Below, piece by piece: positions 15,718-24,404 of a stretch of 64,000 bases of DNA. The stretch is taken from assembly GCF_001297125.1 (NCBI RefSeq), contig NZ_LHPC01000031.1:62001-126000 (forward strand), in the 5' to 3' direction. The notes under the pieces are model-generated. The model saw only the letters and a list, made by a program, of their open reading frames with translations, ran no database searches and had not been told where the DNA came from. This stretch comes from Pseudomonas sp. RIT-PI-q (GTDB lineage Bacteria > Pseudomonadota > Gammaproteobacteria > Pseudomonadales > Pseudomonadaceae). The position numbers were made by a program, and so were the translations under genes. Numbering within the stretch: position 1 is the first letter of the stretch; each line of letters starts with the position of its first letter.

Positions 15718-16611
15718 ATGAATTCCGCTGAAAACGCCGCCGCTGTGTTCGAGCAGCGTCGGCCCTTTTTGCTCGGTCTGGCGTATCGCATCCTCGGTTC
15801 GCGCGCCGAAGCCGAGGATGTCGTGCAGGAACTGTTCATCAAGTGGCTGGAGGCCGACCGCGCCAGCATCGCCACGCCGGCGGCCTGGCTGACCACGACG
15901 TGCACGCGGCAGTGCATCGATCTGCTGCGCTCGGCGCACACATCGCGAGTCGACTACATCGGCACCTGGCTGCCGGAGCCGATTCACACTACGCACCAGG
16001 ACTCACCCGAACACATGCATGAACTGGCCTCGTCGTTGTCTACCGCATTCCTGTTGATGCTGGAACGGCTGACCCCCAAGGAACGTGCGGCGTACCTGCT
16101 CTACGAAATCTTCGACATGGAGTACGCGCAAGTCGCCGAAGCCGTCGGGGTGCAGGAGGCGGCCTGCCGCAAACTGGTGTCGCGCGCCAAGGCCAGCCTT
16201 GGCAGTGGGCAGGTCCGTTATCAGCCTGAGGCGGCACGTCAGGATGAATTGCTCAGCGCTTTTCACAGTGCAATCGCCAGCGGTTCTACCGTTTCCTTGA
16301 CTGCCATGCTTGCTGAAGACGTTGAACTCTGTGCGGACAGCGGCGGTAAGGCTTCGGCGATCCGCGAAACCTTGTCGGGTGTTGCCAGGGTGGTGGATTT
16401 CATTGGCCGGTCATTGCATACGTATTGGCAGGCTTGTGAGTGGTTGCCTACGGAGATCAATGGTACGCAGGGTGTCATCATCAAAGCGGACGGCGGGATT
16501 ACTGCGTCGATGACTTTTGGGTTTGATGGGGCAGGGCGGGTGAGCCGGATTTTCATTATGCGAAATCCGGATAAGTTGGCGGGGTTGCACGGGGCAATGG
16601 ACGTGCAGTGA
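15718..16611 (+). CDS. ECF41-family RNA polymerase sigma factor (SigJ-like)
   Basis: This protein of 297 residues has region 2 (FLLGLAYRILGSRAEAEDVVQELF, residues 16-42) and region 4 (LERLTPKERAAYLLYEIFDMEYAQVAEAV, residues 115-145). It ends in a SnoaL-like C-terminal extension of about 120 residues in place of a separate anti-sigma factor. Two hallmarks of ECF41 extensions are visible: DSGGKASA near residue 208 (the DGGGK-type motif) and NPDKL near residue 283. In this group the fused domain both activates and restrains the sigma factor. It is cotranscribed with the CMD gene and probably drives the promoter at 15218-15244. The inducing signal is unknown. Confidence 0.92.
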   Translation: MNSAENAAAVFEQRRPFLLGLAYRILGSRAEAEDVVQELFIKWLEADRASIATPAAWLTTTCTRQCIDLLRSAHTSRVDYIGTWLPEPIHTTHQDSPEHMHELASSLSTAFLLMLERLTPKERAAYLLYEIFDMEYAQVAEAVGVQEAACRKLVSRAKASLGSGQVRYQPEAARQDELLSAFHSAIASGSTVSLTAMLAEDVELCADSGGKASAIRETLSGVARVVDFIGRSLHTYWQACEWLPTEINGTQGVIIKADGGITASMTFGFDGAGRVSRIFIMRNPDKLAGLHGAMDVQ

Positions 16612-16671
16612 CTCGGGCTTTGCCTTTGGCAAGATCAAATGCGAACGAGACCTCTAAAAAGCACCGTTCAC

Positions 16672-16775
16672 CCTGTAGGAGCAAGCCTGCTCGCGATGGT
16701 TTTGAATGCACCGCGTTTACCCTGTTGAAACGCGTCATCGTTAACGTTCTTCGCGAGCAAGCTCGCTCCTACAGG
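16672..16775. repeat. REP pair, 'gtaggagcaagcctgctcgcga' family
   Basis: Arms 16672-16700 and 16749-16775 are complementary with mismatches and occupy the middle of the 287-bp gap between the ECF41 and PAS-LuxR genes. The rest of the gap holds only promoter sequence. Confidence 0.8.
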
Positions 16776-16898
16776 TGAAGTTATTGACTGCCCCCATCAG
16801 GCCTTCACCACCACCGCATCTGCACTATCCCACCCCTGCGCGGTCGACATCTTCACTGGCCGGCGCGTAAATGCCCCGGCCGCACCCGTGGAGATCCA

Positions 16899-18395
16899 AT
16901 GAGCCAGGACGTCCTGACCACCGAAACCAATCGCCGCCAGTTGCAGCAGATCATCGCCGGCCTGTCCGACGGGGTGATTCTGCTGGAACTCGACCAGACC
17001 CTTCTCTGGGCCAATGACGCCGCGCTGGCGATGCACGGCGTCGGGCAGATAGGCGACCTGGGCGCAAATGCCAAGGAGTACGCCAAGCGCTTCGCCCTGC
17101 GCTATCGCAACAATCATCCGGTGCCGGTCGATAACTACCCGATCAACCGCGTAGCCCGTGGCGAGACGTTTAGCGATGTGCTGGTCGAGGTGACGCCAAT
17201 AGATGACGAAGACCGCACCTGGGTCCACAACGTGCGCAGCATGGTGTTGGCCGACAGCAGTGGCGAGCCGGAGTCGCTGGTGCTGATCATGGACGACGTC
17301 ACCGAGTGGGCCAGCGCCGAGCAGCGTTTCGAGAAGACCTTCAACGCCAACCCGGCCCCGGCGGTGATCTGTCGCCTCAGTGATTTGCGCTACATCAAGG
17401 TCAATCCCGGCTTCCTGGAAATGACTGGCTACGCCCGAGATCAGGTGATCGGTTGTTCGACCTATGAACTGGACGTGCTGGAGGGCGCCGAGAACAAAGA
17501 CCTGGCCAAGCAGCGATTGCGCGAAGGGGCCACCATCCCGCAAATGCAGGCCGAATTGAAAGTGGCCGAAGGCGGCACAAAACAGGTGATCGTCGCCGGC
17601 CAACCCCTCGAGCTCAATGATGAGGCTTGCATGCTGTTTTCCTTCGTCGACATGGAGCCTCGGCACAAGGCCGAAGTCGCCCTGCGTCAGAGCGAGGAGC
17701 GTTTTGCCAAAGCCTTTCGCCTGACTCCGGTGCCGATCCTGGTGTGCAACGCCAGTGATCAGGTGGTGATGGATGTGAATGAGGCTTTTCTCGACACTTT
17801 TGCGTATCCCAGCGAAGAAGTGCTCGGCAAGACACTCATGGAGATCGATTTCATCCATGACAAAGCCGCTCGAACGAAGCTGTTCGCCGCGCTGGAAAAA
17901 ACCGGAAGCCTGGATCGGGTCGACGTTCGCATGCGTAAAAAAGACGCCGAAGAGATCGATTGCGCCGTCTCCGCCGACACCGTGAACATCCAGAACAATC
18001 CTTGCTACTTGCTGGTGTTGATGGATGTCACCGAGCGCAAACGCACAGAGCTGGAATTGGTGTCGGCGATTGAAGAGGTGATGAAAGACGCCTCATGGTT
18101 CAGCCGTACGCTGATCGAAAAACTCGCCAACGTGAAGCACGTCAACTCGCCGAAGTTGCCCAGCGTGTCCTTCACTGACCTGACTGCCCGTGAGCGCGAT
18201 GTGCTCGGCCTGATCTGCGAAGGCCTGGCGGACAAGGAAATCGCCGCCCGCCTGAAACTGGCGCCCAATACGGTGCGCAATCACGTCTCGACGGTGTATT
18301 CCAAACTCGATGTGCACAGCCGCAGCGAGGCGATTGTCTGGGCACGCGAACGTGGATTGTTCTCCAGCGAGTGGCGGCCCAAGAGCCAGCGGTAA
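16899..18395 (+). CDS. Triple-PAS LuxR-family transcriptional regulator
   Basis: This protein of 498 residues has three PAS domains at about residues 12-130 (ending VLIMDDVTEW), 145-260 (PAVICRLSDLRYIKVNPGF) and 270-385 (PVPILVCNASDQVVMDVNEAF, ending LVLMDVTERK). A LuxR helix-turn-helix lies at about 430-490 (LTARERDVLGLICEGLADKEIAARL, then NTVRNHVSTVYSKL). There is no transmembrane segment, receiver or kinase domain, so it is a one-component cytoplasmic sensor. The PAS ligand cannot be told from the sequence. No operon partner is evident. Confidence 0.87.
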   Translation: MSQDVLTTETNRRQLQQIIAGLSDGVILLELDQTLLWANDAALAMHGVGQIGDLGANAKEYAKRFALRYRNNHPVPVDNYPINRVARGETFSDVLVEVTPIDDEDRTWVHNVRSMVLADSSGEPESLVLIMDDVTEWASAEQRFEKTFNANPAPAVICRLSDLRYIKVNPGFLEMTGYARDQVIGCSTYELDVLEGAENKDLAKQRLREGATIPQMQAELKVAEGGTKQVIVAGQPLELNDEACMLFSFVDMEPRHKAEVALRQSEERFAKAFRLTPVPILVCNASDQVVMDVNEAFLDTFAYPSEEVLGKTLMEIDFIHDKAARTKLFAALEKTGSLDRVDVRMRKKDAEEIDCAVSADTVNIQNNPCYLLVLMDVTERKRTELELVSAIEEVMKDASWFSRTLIEKLANVKHVNSPKLPSVSFTDLTARERDVLGLICEGLADKEIAARLKLAPNTVRNHVSTVYSKLDVHSRSEAIVWARERGLFSSEWRPKSQR

Positions 18396-18581
18396 GGTGC
18401 AAATGCACTAGTGCTGGAGGTGCATATTCATGTTCTGGGCGGGTGCGCCAATTCTTAATCTGTAAGGGTGCGATACAGGTCTTTGAGCCGCATCGCGTCC
18501 CCTTCGAAACAGCTAAAGGAACAGCCACATGGGTCACGTACACCTCACCGTCGCGATGCGCTGTCGTCCGGGTCGATCACA

Positions 18582-18830
18582 ATGATTTACCTGACACAAC
18601 TGCGGCTGCAGCTGGAGCGAAGTTTTTCGCCGCTGGCTTGTGAGTGCAATGTCACCGGCGATCATTCGTTGACCGTGAAGCTCTACCATCCGGTGTCGGG
18701 GCAGGTGGACCTGGTGGTCAGCGGATTGAACCTGGGGAAGCTCAAAACCCCCGAAGCAGTGGCCGCCCTGATTGAAGAACTGCGTTACGAACTGCAGAGC
18801 AGCACTTTGCATAGCCGCGAAACTTCATAA
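18582..18830 (+). CDS. DUF1652 domain protein
   Basis: This small protein of 82 residues matches the Pseudomonas DUF1652 family pattern: LRLQLERSFSPLACECNV at the start, then LTVKLYHPVSGQVDLVVSGL and a helical tail with LIEELRYEL. The function of the family is unknown. I chose the ATG at 18582 because family members begin MI-LxxLRxxxE. The upstream 186 bp holds no gene. Confidence 0.78.
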   Translation: MIYLTQLRLQLERSFSPLACECNVTGDHSLTVKLYHPVSGQVDLVVSGLNLGKLKTPEAVAALIEELRYELQSSTLHSRETS

Positions 18831-18852
18831 ACGGCGTACTAACGGCCGCCAG

Positions 18853-18936
18853 GATCGCAGCCTCGTTTCACTCGACAGCTCCTACACGGGACGTATTCCC
18901 CCTGTAGGAGCTGTCGAGTGAAACGAGGCTGCGATC
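18853..18936. repeat. REP-like inverted repeat, variant of the 'atcgcagcc' family
   Basis: Perfectly complementary arms of about 34 bp begin GATCGCAGCCTCGTTTCACT and flank a 17-nt loop. It differs from the 476-551 copy in the arm middle (tcgtttcactcgac in place of ttcgg). It lies between the DUF1652 and lipoprotein genes. Confidence 0.85.
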
Positions 18937-19048
18937 TTTTAATCTTGCTTTTTGGCACAAAGCTGTCTTTTCTGTGGCCAACCCGTGGACTTTCCGGCGT
19001 TGTTTTGTTGTCACAAAACTGTGTACAACAATAATCGCGGGTCAACCT

Positions 19049-19270
19049 ATGAAAAGTCTTGGGAAACGCATTTTCGCGCCACTGCCGCTTGCACTCTGCG
19101 CGGCGATTCTCGGTGGTTGTGCCAGTCCTCCGCCACCACCACCCCTAGCTCCGCCGCCGCCACCGGTGCGTACCTGCCAGACCAGTGAAAACACTGATGT
19201 TCAAGGCGATATGCGAGCTGAAGGGCAGGTGACCCGCAACACCACGCTGACTCGCTGCATCACTCAGTAG
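19049..19270 (+). CDS. Small proline-rich lipoprotein
   Basis: This protein has 73 residues with a signal peptide and lipobox LGGC (Cys near residue 24). It is followed by a Ser-Pro stretch rich in proline (two runs of five to six Pro) and a short tail with two cysteines (RTCQ and TRCITQ) that could form a disulfide. The residue after the lipidated Cys is Ala, so outer-membrane sorting is expected. No family is recognised. The longer in-frame start at 18974 would hide the signal peptide, so the ATG at 19049 is chosen. Confidence 0.75.
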   Translation: MKSLGKRIFAPLPLALCAAILGGCASPPPPPPLAPPPPPVRTCQTSENTDVQGDMRAEGQVTRNTTLTRCITQ

Positions 19271-19298
19271 GCAGTAAGCGCGGTTCAGTTTGTGTGTA

Positions 19299-19325
19299 CC
19301 GCCAGCAGCGCTGTGCTGCTGGCGG
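19299..19325 (+). terminator. Hairpin terminator-like structure after the lipoprotein gene
   Basis: A perfect 11-bp stem (CCGCCAGCAGC / GCTGCTGGCGG) with a 5-nt loop lies between the lipoprotein and the convergent oxidoreductase gene. There is no T-run on either side. Confidence 0.55.
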
Positions 19326-19336
19326 CTACCGCTCGT

Positions 19337-20452
19337 TCAGACTTCCTCGATCCGCACCCACCGCGACTCCCGCGCCGCCAGGCGAATCGCCGTTGCCAGG
19401 CGTTCAACTTCCCACGCCTGTTCGAAATCCGTTCCACCCTGATCAACCCCGGCCAACGCCATTACCAGATCATGCACTTCCAGGGTCTTGAGTTCGTTGT
19501 AGCCCAGTTGGTGCCCGGCTGCTGGGCTGAACGCCGCGTAGCCCGGCAAATTCGGTCCCGCCAGCAGGCGTTGGAAACCGTCCTGCCCGGCGCGATACAG
19601 CCGCAGTTCGTTCAAGCGTTCCTGATCGAACGCCAACGTCCCGCGCGTCCCGCTGATTTCAAAACTCAGATGGTTCTTGTAGCCGTGTTTGAGCCAACTG
19701 CTGCTGAACGTCCCGCGCGCGCCATTGGCAAACCGCAGCAGCGCGTGGACCTGATCGTCCACCGCGATGGTGCGTTGTTCCTGGCTGCCCGCCGTGGCGG
19801 GACGTTGCCCGTGCACCGTTTGGGTGTCGGCGCAGACCGATTCGATGTCGCCCAGCAGATAACGGGCCATCGCCAGCAGGTGACTGCCCAGGTCCGCCAG
19901 CGCACCGCCGGCGTGTCCGGCTTCGCAACGCCAGGACCAGGGTGAAGCGGGGTCGGCCATGAAGTCTTCGCTGAACTCACCCTGGAAGCTGATGACCTGC
20001 CCTAACTCGCCGTTCTCGATCAGCTCACGAGCCAACCCGATGATCGGGTTGTGCTGATAGTTGTAACCCACCCGCGTAACTACACCGGCCGCTTTGGCGG
20101 CGAGTCGCATGGCGTTGGCTTGCTCCAGACTGACCGCCAGGGGCTTTTCGCAATACACCGGTTTGCCGGCTGCCAGGGCGGCCATGGCCATGGGGTAGTG
20201 CAGGTGGTTGGGCGTGGTGATGGCGATCAGATTGACCTTGGGGTCATCGATCAGTTTTTGCCAGTCGCTGTGGGCGGTTTCAAAACCCCAGGCATCGGCA
20301 CAGTGACGGGCACGCTGTGGGTCGGCGTCGGCCAGGGCGGCGAGCCTGAGCTTGAGGGGCAGTTCGAAAACCGCACTGACATTTCGAAATGCCAAGGCAT
20401 GGGCACGGCCCATGAAACCTGTGCCGATGAGTCCGATACCGAGTTCGCGCAT
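19337..20452 (-). CDS. Gfo/Idh/MocA-family oxidoreductase
   Basis: This NAD(P)-dependent dehydrogenase of 371 residues has GLIGTGFMGRAHA at the N-terminus (Rossmann GxGxxG) and the family EKP motif in YCEKPLAVS near residue 98. A C-terminal alpha/beta substrate domain includes ALADLGSHLLAMARY near residue 185 (catalytic-type Asp and His). Members oxidise inositols, glucose or related sugars. Its promoter carries two GGAA-N6-TTC-like sites resembling those of RpiR-type IolR regulators, which hints at an inositol-related substrate. It is monocistronic here. Confidence 0.87.
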   Translation of the reverse strand: MRELGIGLIGTGFMGRAHALAFRNVSAVFELPLKLRLAALADADPQRARHCADAWGFETAHSDWQKLIDDPKVNLIAITTPNHLHYPMAMAALAAGKPVYCEKPLAVSLEQANAMRLAAKAAGVVTRVGYNYQHNPIIGLARELIENGELGQVISFQGEFSEDFMADPASPWSWRCEAGHAGGALADLGSHLLAMARYLLGDIESVCADTQTVHGQRPATAGSQEQRTIAVDDQVHALLRFANGARGTFSSSWLKHGYKNHLSFEISGTRGTLAFDQERLNELRLYRAGQDGFQRLLAGPNLPGYAAFSPAAGHQLGYNELKTLEVHDLVMALAGVDQGGTDFEQAWEVERLATAIRLAARESRWVRIEEV

Positions 20453-20497
20453 AGCCGGGGTCCTTTTGAATTTTTGTTTTCAAGAGGACTATTTATG

Positions 20498-20509
20498 GAA
20501 TAAATATTC
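20498..20509. promoter_or_regulatory. GAATAAATATTC site 1 before the Gfo/Idh gene
   Basis: The 12-mer GAATAAATATTC, preceded by G, forms GGAA-N6-TTCa. This resembles the GGAA-N6-TTCC sites bound by RpiR-family IolR proteins. It is 46 bp before the start codon. Confidence 0.5.
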
Positions 20510-20526
20510 ACGCAATGCAATTAATA

Positions 20527-20538
20527 GAATAAATATTC
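20527..20538. promoter_or_regulatory. GAATAAATATTC site 2 before the Gfo/Idh gene
   Basis: This is an exact direct repeat of site 1, 29 bp away centre to centre, flanked by A and T so that the arms AGAATA and TATTCT pair. Confidence 0.5.
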
Positions 20539-20555
20539 TCTAGGCGGGCGAATAC

Positions 20556-20645
20556 CCTGTAGGAGCGAGCTCGCTCGCGATGAACCCGAGAACGACGCGT
20601 TTTACCAGCAAACACGCGTTATCGTTCACGACCATCGCGAGCAAG
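20556..20645. repeat. REP pair with truncated right arm
   Basis: The left arm at 20556-20585 is complete. The right arm (20632-20645) stops after 'catcgcgagcaag', directly against the 3' end of the SDR gene. The distal part of the repeat appears lost or overwritten. Confidence 0.7.
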
Positions 20646-20652
20646 GGTTGGG

Positions 20653-21420
20653 TCAGGACAGGAAACCGCCATCCACATTCAAGGAAACACCCGTGGTGTA
20701 GCTCGAAGCATCGCTGGCAAGGTAAAGCACCGCGCCCGCCATCTCGCTCGGGTCCGCCACGCGCTTGAGCGGAATCTGCGCCAACGCGGTGTTCAAGATC
20801 GCCTCGTTCTTCACCAGTGCCGACGCAAACTTGGTATCCGTCAGACCCGGCAGCAGGGCATTGCAGCGGATGCCGAACTGCGCGCATTCCTTGGCGAACA
20901 CTTTGGTCATGTTGATCACGGCGGCTTTGGTCACCGAATAGATGCCCTGGAAGATCCCCGGCGAAATGCCGTTGATCGACGCCACGTTGATGATGCTGCC
21001 GCCGCCGTTTTCGCGCATCAGCTTGCCGGCTTCCACCGACATGAAGAAGTAGCCGCGGATGTTCACATCGACGGTTTTCTGGAAGGCGCTGAGGTCGGTG
21101 TCCAGCACGTTGCAGAACTGCGGGTTGGTCGCCGCGTTGTTGACCAGGATGTCGAGGCGCCCGAACTGTTCGCGGATGCCAGCGAAAACCTGGCTGATCT
21201 GTTCCATTTCTCCGATGTGGCAAGCGACGGCGGTGGCTTTGCCGCCGGCCGCGATGATCGCGTCGGCCACGTGTTGGCAGCCGTCGAGCTTGCGGCTCGA
21301 AACGATCACATGGGCGCCTTGCTGGGCCAGCAGTTTGGCGATGGCTTCACCGATGCCACGGCTGGCACCGGAGACAAAAGCGATCTTGCCGTCGAGGGCG
21401 AACAACTGAGTCTTGGACAT
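20653..21420 (-). CDS. Short-chain dehydrogenase/reductase
   Basis: This classical SDR of 255 residues has the cofactor motif SGASRGIGEAIA (residues 15-26), NNAAT near residue 91, the catalytic Ser in NVASINGISPG and YSVTKAA near residue 160 (YxxxK), and a C-terminal VDGGFLS. It is 44 nt downstream of a phosphotransferase-family gene and likely cotranscribed. In pseudomonads this pair often sits with acyl-CoA metabolism, but no acyl-CoA dehydrogenase is present here. The substrate is unknown. Confidence 0.87.
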   Translation of the reverse strand: MSKTQLFALDGKIAFVSGASRGIGEAIAKLLAQQGAHVIVSSRKLDGCQHVADAIIAAGGKATAVACHIGEMEQISQVFAGIREQFGRLDILVNNAATNPQFCNVLDTDLSAFQKTVDVNIRGYFFMSVEAGKLMRENGGGSIINVASINGISPGIFQGIYSVTKAAVINMTKVFAKECAQFGIRCNALLPGLTDTKFASALVKNEAILNTALAQIPLKRVADPSEMAGAVLYLASDASSYTTGVSLNVDGGFLS

Positions 21421-21464
21421 GGGGTTCTCTTATAAAAAGTCTTGTTATTGGGCTAGGGGCGGTA

Positions 21465-22532
21465 TCAGAGGCTGGATTTCGAAATGACCTGCAAGCTCAT
21501 CTGCTCCAGCAGTTTGTTCATGTGAATGAACTGCGCGAAGCGTTTGTCCTGGGTCTGGCCATGGAAGAAACGGTAGTAGATCTGCTGCACGATGCCGGCC
21601 AGGCGGAACAGGCCGTAGGTGTAGTAGAAGTCGAAATTGTCGATCTGGATGCCGGAACGTTCAGCGTAATAATCGACGAACTCGCGACGGGTCAACATGC
21701 CCGGGGCGTGGCTCGGCTGGCGACGCATCAGTTGCACCGGCGCCGGGTCACCGGCCTCGATCCAGTAGGCGAGGGTGTTACCCAGGTCCATCAGCGGGTC
21801 GCCGAGGGTGGTCAGTTCCCAGTCGAGCACGCCGATGATTTGCATCGGGTTGTTCGGGTCGAGGATGACGTTGTCGAAGCGGTAATCGTTGTGGACGATG
21901 CTGGAGGTCGGGTGATCGGCCGGCATCTTGTCGTTGAGCCAGGCTTTCACCGCGGCCCATTGCGGCGCGTCCGGGGTCAGGGCTTTCTCGTAACGGTCGC
22001 TCCAGCCTTTGATCTGCCGCGCCACGTAGCCTTCGGGTTTACCTAGGTCAGCCAGGCCATAGGCCTTGTAGTCGACCCGGTGCAGTTCGACGAATTTGTC
22101 GATGAAGCTCTTGCACAGGGCTTCGGTCTTTGCCGAATCCAGCCCCAGTTCCGGTGGCAGTTCGGAGCGCAGGATGATCCCGTTGACCCGCTCCATCACA
22201 TAGAACTCGGCGCCGATCACCGCTTCATCGGTGCAGTGCACGTAGGCTTTCGGGCAGTACGGAAAACCGTCCCGCAGCTGATTGAGGATGCGAAATTCGC
22301 GGCCCATGTCATGGGCGGACTTGGCCTTGTGGCCAAACGGCGGCCGACGCAGGACGAACTCCTGTTCGGGGTATTCCAGCAAGTAGGTGAGGTTCGACGC
22401 ACCGCCGGGAAACTGGCTGATCTGCGGCAAGCCACTCAAGCCCGGAATATGCGCCTTGAGGTACGGATCGATCAGGCTGGCATCGAGTTCTTCGCCGGAG
22501 CGGATACGGGTGGACTGATCAGTAAGCGCCAT
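21465..22532 (-). CDS. APH-family phosphotransferase (ACAD10/FadE36-like)
   Basis: This protein of 355 residues has the aminoglycoside-phosphotransferase/choline-kinase fold. The nucleotide loop is GGASNLTYLLEY near residue 45. The catalytic Brenner motif VHNDYRFDN (HxDxxxxN) is near residue 210, and the Mg-binding GVLDWELTTLGDP near residue 228. Homologues are fused or adjacent to acyl-CoA dehydrogenases and are thought to phosphorylate hydroxy-acyl intermediates, not antibiotics. It is the first gene of a pair with the SDR downstream. Confidence 0.87.
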   Translation of the reverse strand: MALTDQSTRIRSGEELDASLIDPYLKAHIPGLSGLPQISQFPGGASNLTYLLEYPEQEFVLRRPPFGHKAKSAHDMGREFRILNQLRDGFPYCPKAYVHCTDEAVIGAEFYVMERVNGIILRSELPPELGLDSAKTEALCKSFIDKFVELHRVDYKAYGLADLGKPEGYVARQIKGWSDRYEKALTPDAPQWAAVKAWLNDKMPADHPTSSIVHNDYRFDNVILDPNNPMQIIGVLDWELTTLGDPLMDLGNTLAYWIEAGDPAPVQLMRRQPSHAPGMLTRREFVDYYAERSGIQIDNFDFYYTYGLFRLAGIVQQIYYRFFHGQTQDKRFAQFIHMNKLLEQMSLQVISKSSL

Positions 22533-22676
22533 GCTTATCCCTTCTGCTTATTTTGGAGGCCTGAAACTATTGGCTAATCTAATGCGCGCACCCGCCACCC
22601 ACAACCACGATCGGCCCTTATAGGTGAGCGTGTTGCTGGCCAATCATTGCTTTTGATACAGCTGTTTGAATGGCCC

Positions 22677-23642
22677 TTAGAGCACTGCCTTGATCTCGCT
22701 GGCGGGCAGGTCGATAGGCGTGAGTACCGGCTCACCAGAAAAGAACGCCACCAGATTGCGACCCACCAACTCCACGGTGCCTTGAGTGGCTTCCGGGGAC
22801 AGCCCGGCGACATGCGGGGTGAGGATCACGTTGGCCAGTCCCTTGAGTGCATCCGGCACGTGGGGTTCGGCATCGAAGACATCCAGCGCCGCGCCGGCGA
22901 TCCTGCGTTGCTCCAGCGCGCTGATCAGGTCTGTGCTGACGATCACGCTGGCCCGGGCGATGTTGACGACGAACCCCTTGGGGCCCAGCGCGTCGAGCAC
23001 GTGTCGGTTGATCAGGTGTTTGGTGCCCAGGCCGCCAGGTGTGGCGACAATCAAAAAGTCCGAGGCGCGTGCCAGTTCGGCGGGCGTCGAGCAGAAGCTG
23101 TAGGGCACGTCGCTGCGATGCTGGCGATTGTGGTAACTCACCGTCATGTCGAAACCGTTGGCGGCGCGTTTGGCAATGGCCATGCCGACGGCACCGAGGC
23201 CGAGGATGCCCAGGCGTTTGCCGGCCAGGGAAGGGCGCATGATTTTCGGCCACTCGCCCCGGCGCACGGCGGCGTCGCAACGAGGAATGTCACGCACCAG
23301 CGCCAGCAACATGGCCATGGCATGGTCAGCGACCGATGAGGCATTCACCCCGGCGCCATTGGTGACGGTGATACCGCGGTCGGCTGCCGCTTGCAGGTCG
23401 ACGTGCTCATAACCGGCGCCGATCACGCAGATGATCCTGAGATGGGGCAGGGCGGCGATTTCATCGGCATACAGGCCCAACGGGCCACGGGTCAGTACAG
23501 CGTTGATCTGGTCCCCGTGCCGTGTAATGGCGGCGGCACGTTCGGCAGGAGTGGGGGCAAGAATCAGGTGAAAGCCCTGATGTTCGAGAATCGGCAGGTA
23601 ATCATTAATGGTTTCAACCAGTACCAGAACGGTTGCGGGCAT
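22677..23642 (-). CDS. D-2-hydroxyacid dehydrogenase (glyoxylate/hydroxypyruvate reductase type)
   Basis: This protein of 321 residues has the NAD(P)-binding motif LGILGLGAVGMAIAKR near residue 147. The catalytic triad is recognisable as Arg in NIARASVI near residue 230, Glu in DVFDAEP near residue 260 and His in LTPHVAGL near residue 280. It would reduce glyoxylate, hydroxypyruvate or a 2-ketoacid. The ATG at 23642 has AGGAG at good spacing; the longer ORF lacks it. It is 144 bp from the phosphotransferase, so probably a separate transcript. Confidence 0.88.
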   Translation of the reverse strand: MPATVLVLVETINDYLPILEHQGFHLILAPTPAERAAAITRHGDQINAVLTRGPLGLYADEIAALPHLRIICVIGAGYEHVDLQAAADRGITVTNGAGVNASSVADHAMAMLLALVRDIPRCDAAVRRGEWPKIMRPSLAGKRLGILGLGAVGMAIAKRAANGFDMTVSYHNRQHRSDVPYSFCSTPAELARASDFLIVATPGGLGTKHLINRHVLDALGPKGFVVNIARASVIVSTDLISALEQRRIAGAALDVFDAEPHVPDALKGLANVILTPHVAGLSPEATQGTVELVGRNLVAFFSGEPVLTPIDLPASEIKAVL

Positions 23643-23851
23643 TGCTAGGCTCCTGTTGTCGTCGGCGTCGGGCGCAAAAAGTAATTTCAGGGTGCTGATA
23701 CCAGAGTTGTTTGGCAATGGTCGTCAATCGCAGAACGGTACTTTTTAGTCTGGACTGGTTCTCGGAAGAAGCAAGCTATCGGTTCAGGGTCGTGAGGCGG
23801 TGTCACCTCACTGTGCAGCACAGTGCAAATACAGCGTGCTGCTGTTAAGTG

Positions 23852-24292
23852 TCACTGGGCCGTTTGTGCTTGTTGTGCCTTGTTTTGTTCCGCCAGCGCT
23901 ATCGCCTTGAAATCATACGTCGGATAGAACTCGGTCCTGTAAGTCCCCCACGCCGTATTTTCCAGTGCAAGGTTTACTTCCGCCAGGCGGGACGCCGGAA
24001 GGCGCAGTGTGACGACCTGTCCGATGCCCATCATTATGTTCCAGCTAACAACCTCTACTCCCGAAGGTGGAAATGTTTTATAGAATCCTTGCTTGGCTAG
24101 CTGAGCCTTTAGTTCGCCCAGCGGTCTTGACTGATCATGTTTTAAAAATACAGTGAGCATGACGGCATTATCTGGTGTGGCAACGGCATTTTTTGCCGGG
24201 GGCGAGGTTGTGGCTTGCGCACTGACAACTCCGCAGAAGGCCGAAGATGTCAGTAAGGTAGATGTCAGCAATATTTTTAGTGTTTTTTGCAT
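23852..24292 (-). CDS. Hypothetical secreted protein
   Basis: This protein of 146 residues has a clear Sec signal peptide (hydrophobic core LLTSTLLTSSAFCGVV, likely cleavage at VSA-QA). The mature part is small with no recognised domain: VMLTVFLKHDQSRPLGELKAQL suggests a ferredoxin-like beta-alpha unit, and the tail is rich in Ala and Gln. It lies in an AT-richer patch (about 23.7-25.3 kb) with another secreted gene on the same strand 112 bp upstream. I do not recognise the family. Confidence 0.65.
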   Translation of the reverse strand: MQKTLKILLTSTLLTSSAFCGVVSAQATTSPPAKNAVATPDNAVMLTVFLKHDQSRPLGELKAQLAKQGFYKTFPPSGVEVVSWNIMMGIGQVVTLRLPASRLAEVNLALENTAWGTYRTEFYPTYDFKAIALAEQNKAQQAQTAQ

Positions 24293-24404
24293 ATTGAAAC
24301 TCCGTGTTTTTATTGGAAGATTTAATTTGGCTAAAGCGATAGCGCTAATAAAGCGAAGTTGGCTGGAGTCGTTAGTGTTCGACGGGCTTCATGTGTGTGA
24401 TGTT

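Noticed and set aside
20556..20652. Frameshift or truncation at the SDR 3' end caused by the broken REP arm
   Set aside because: The SDR has its full length and normal C-terminal VDGGFLS, so only the repeat is truncated.
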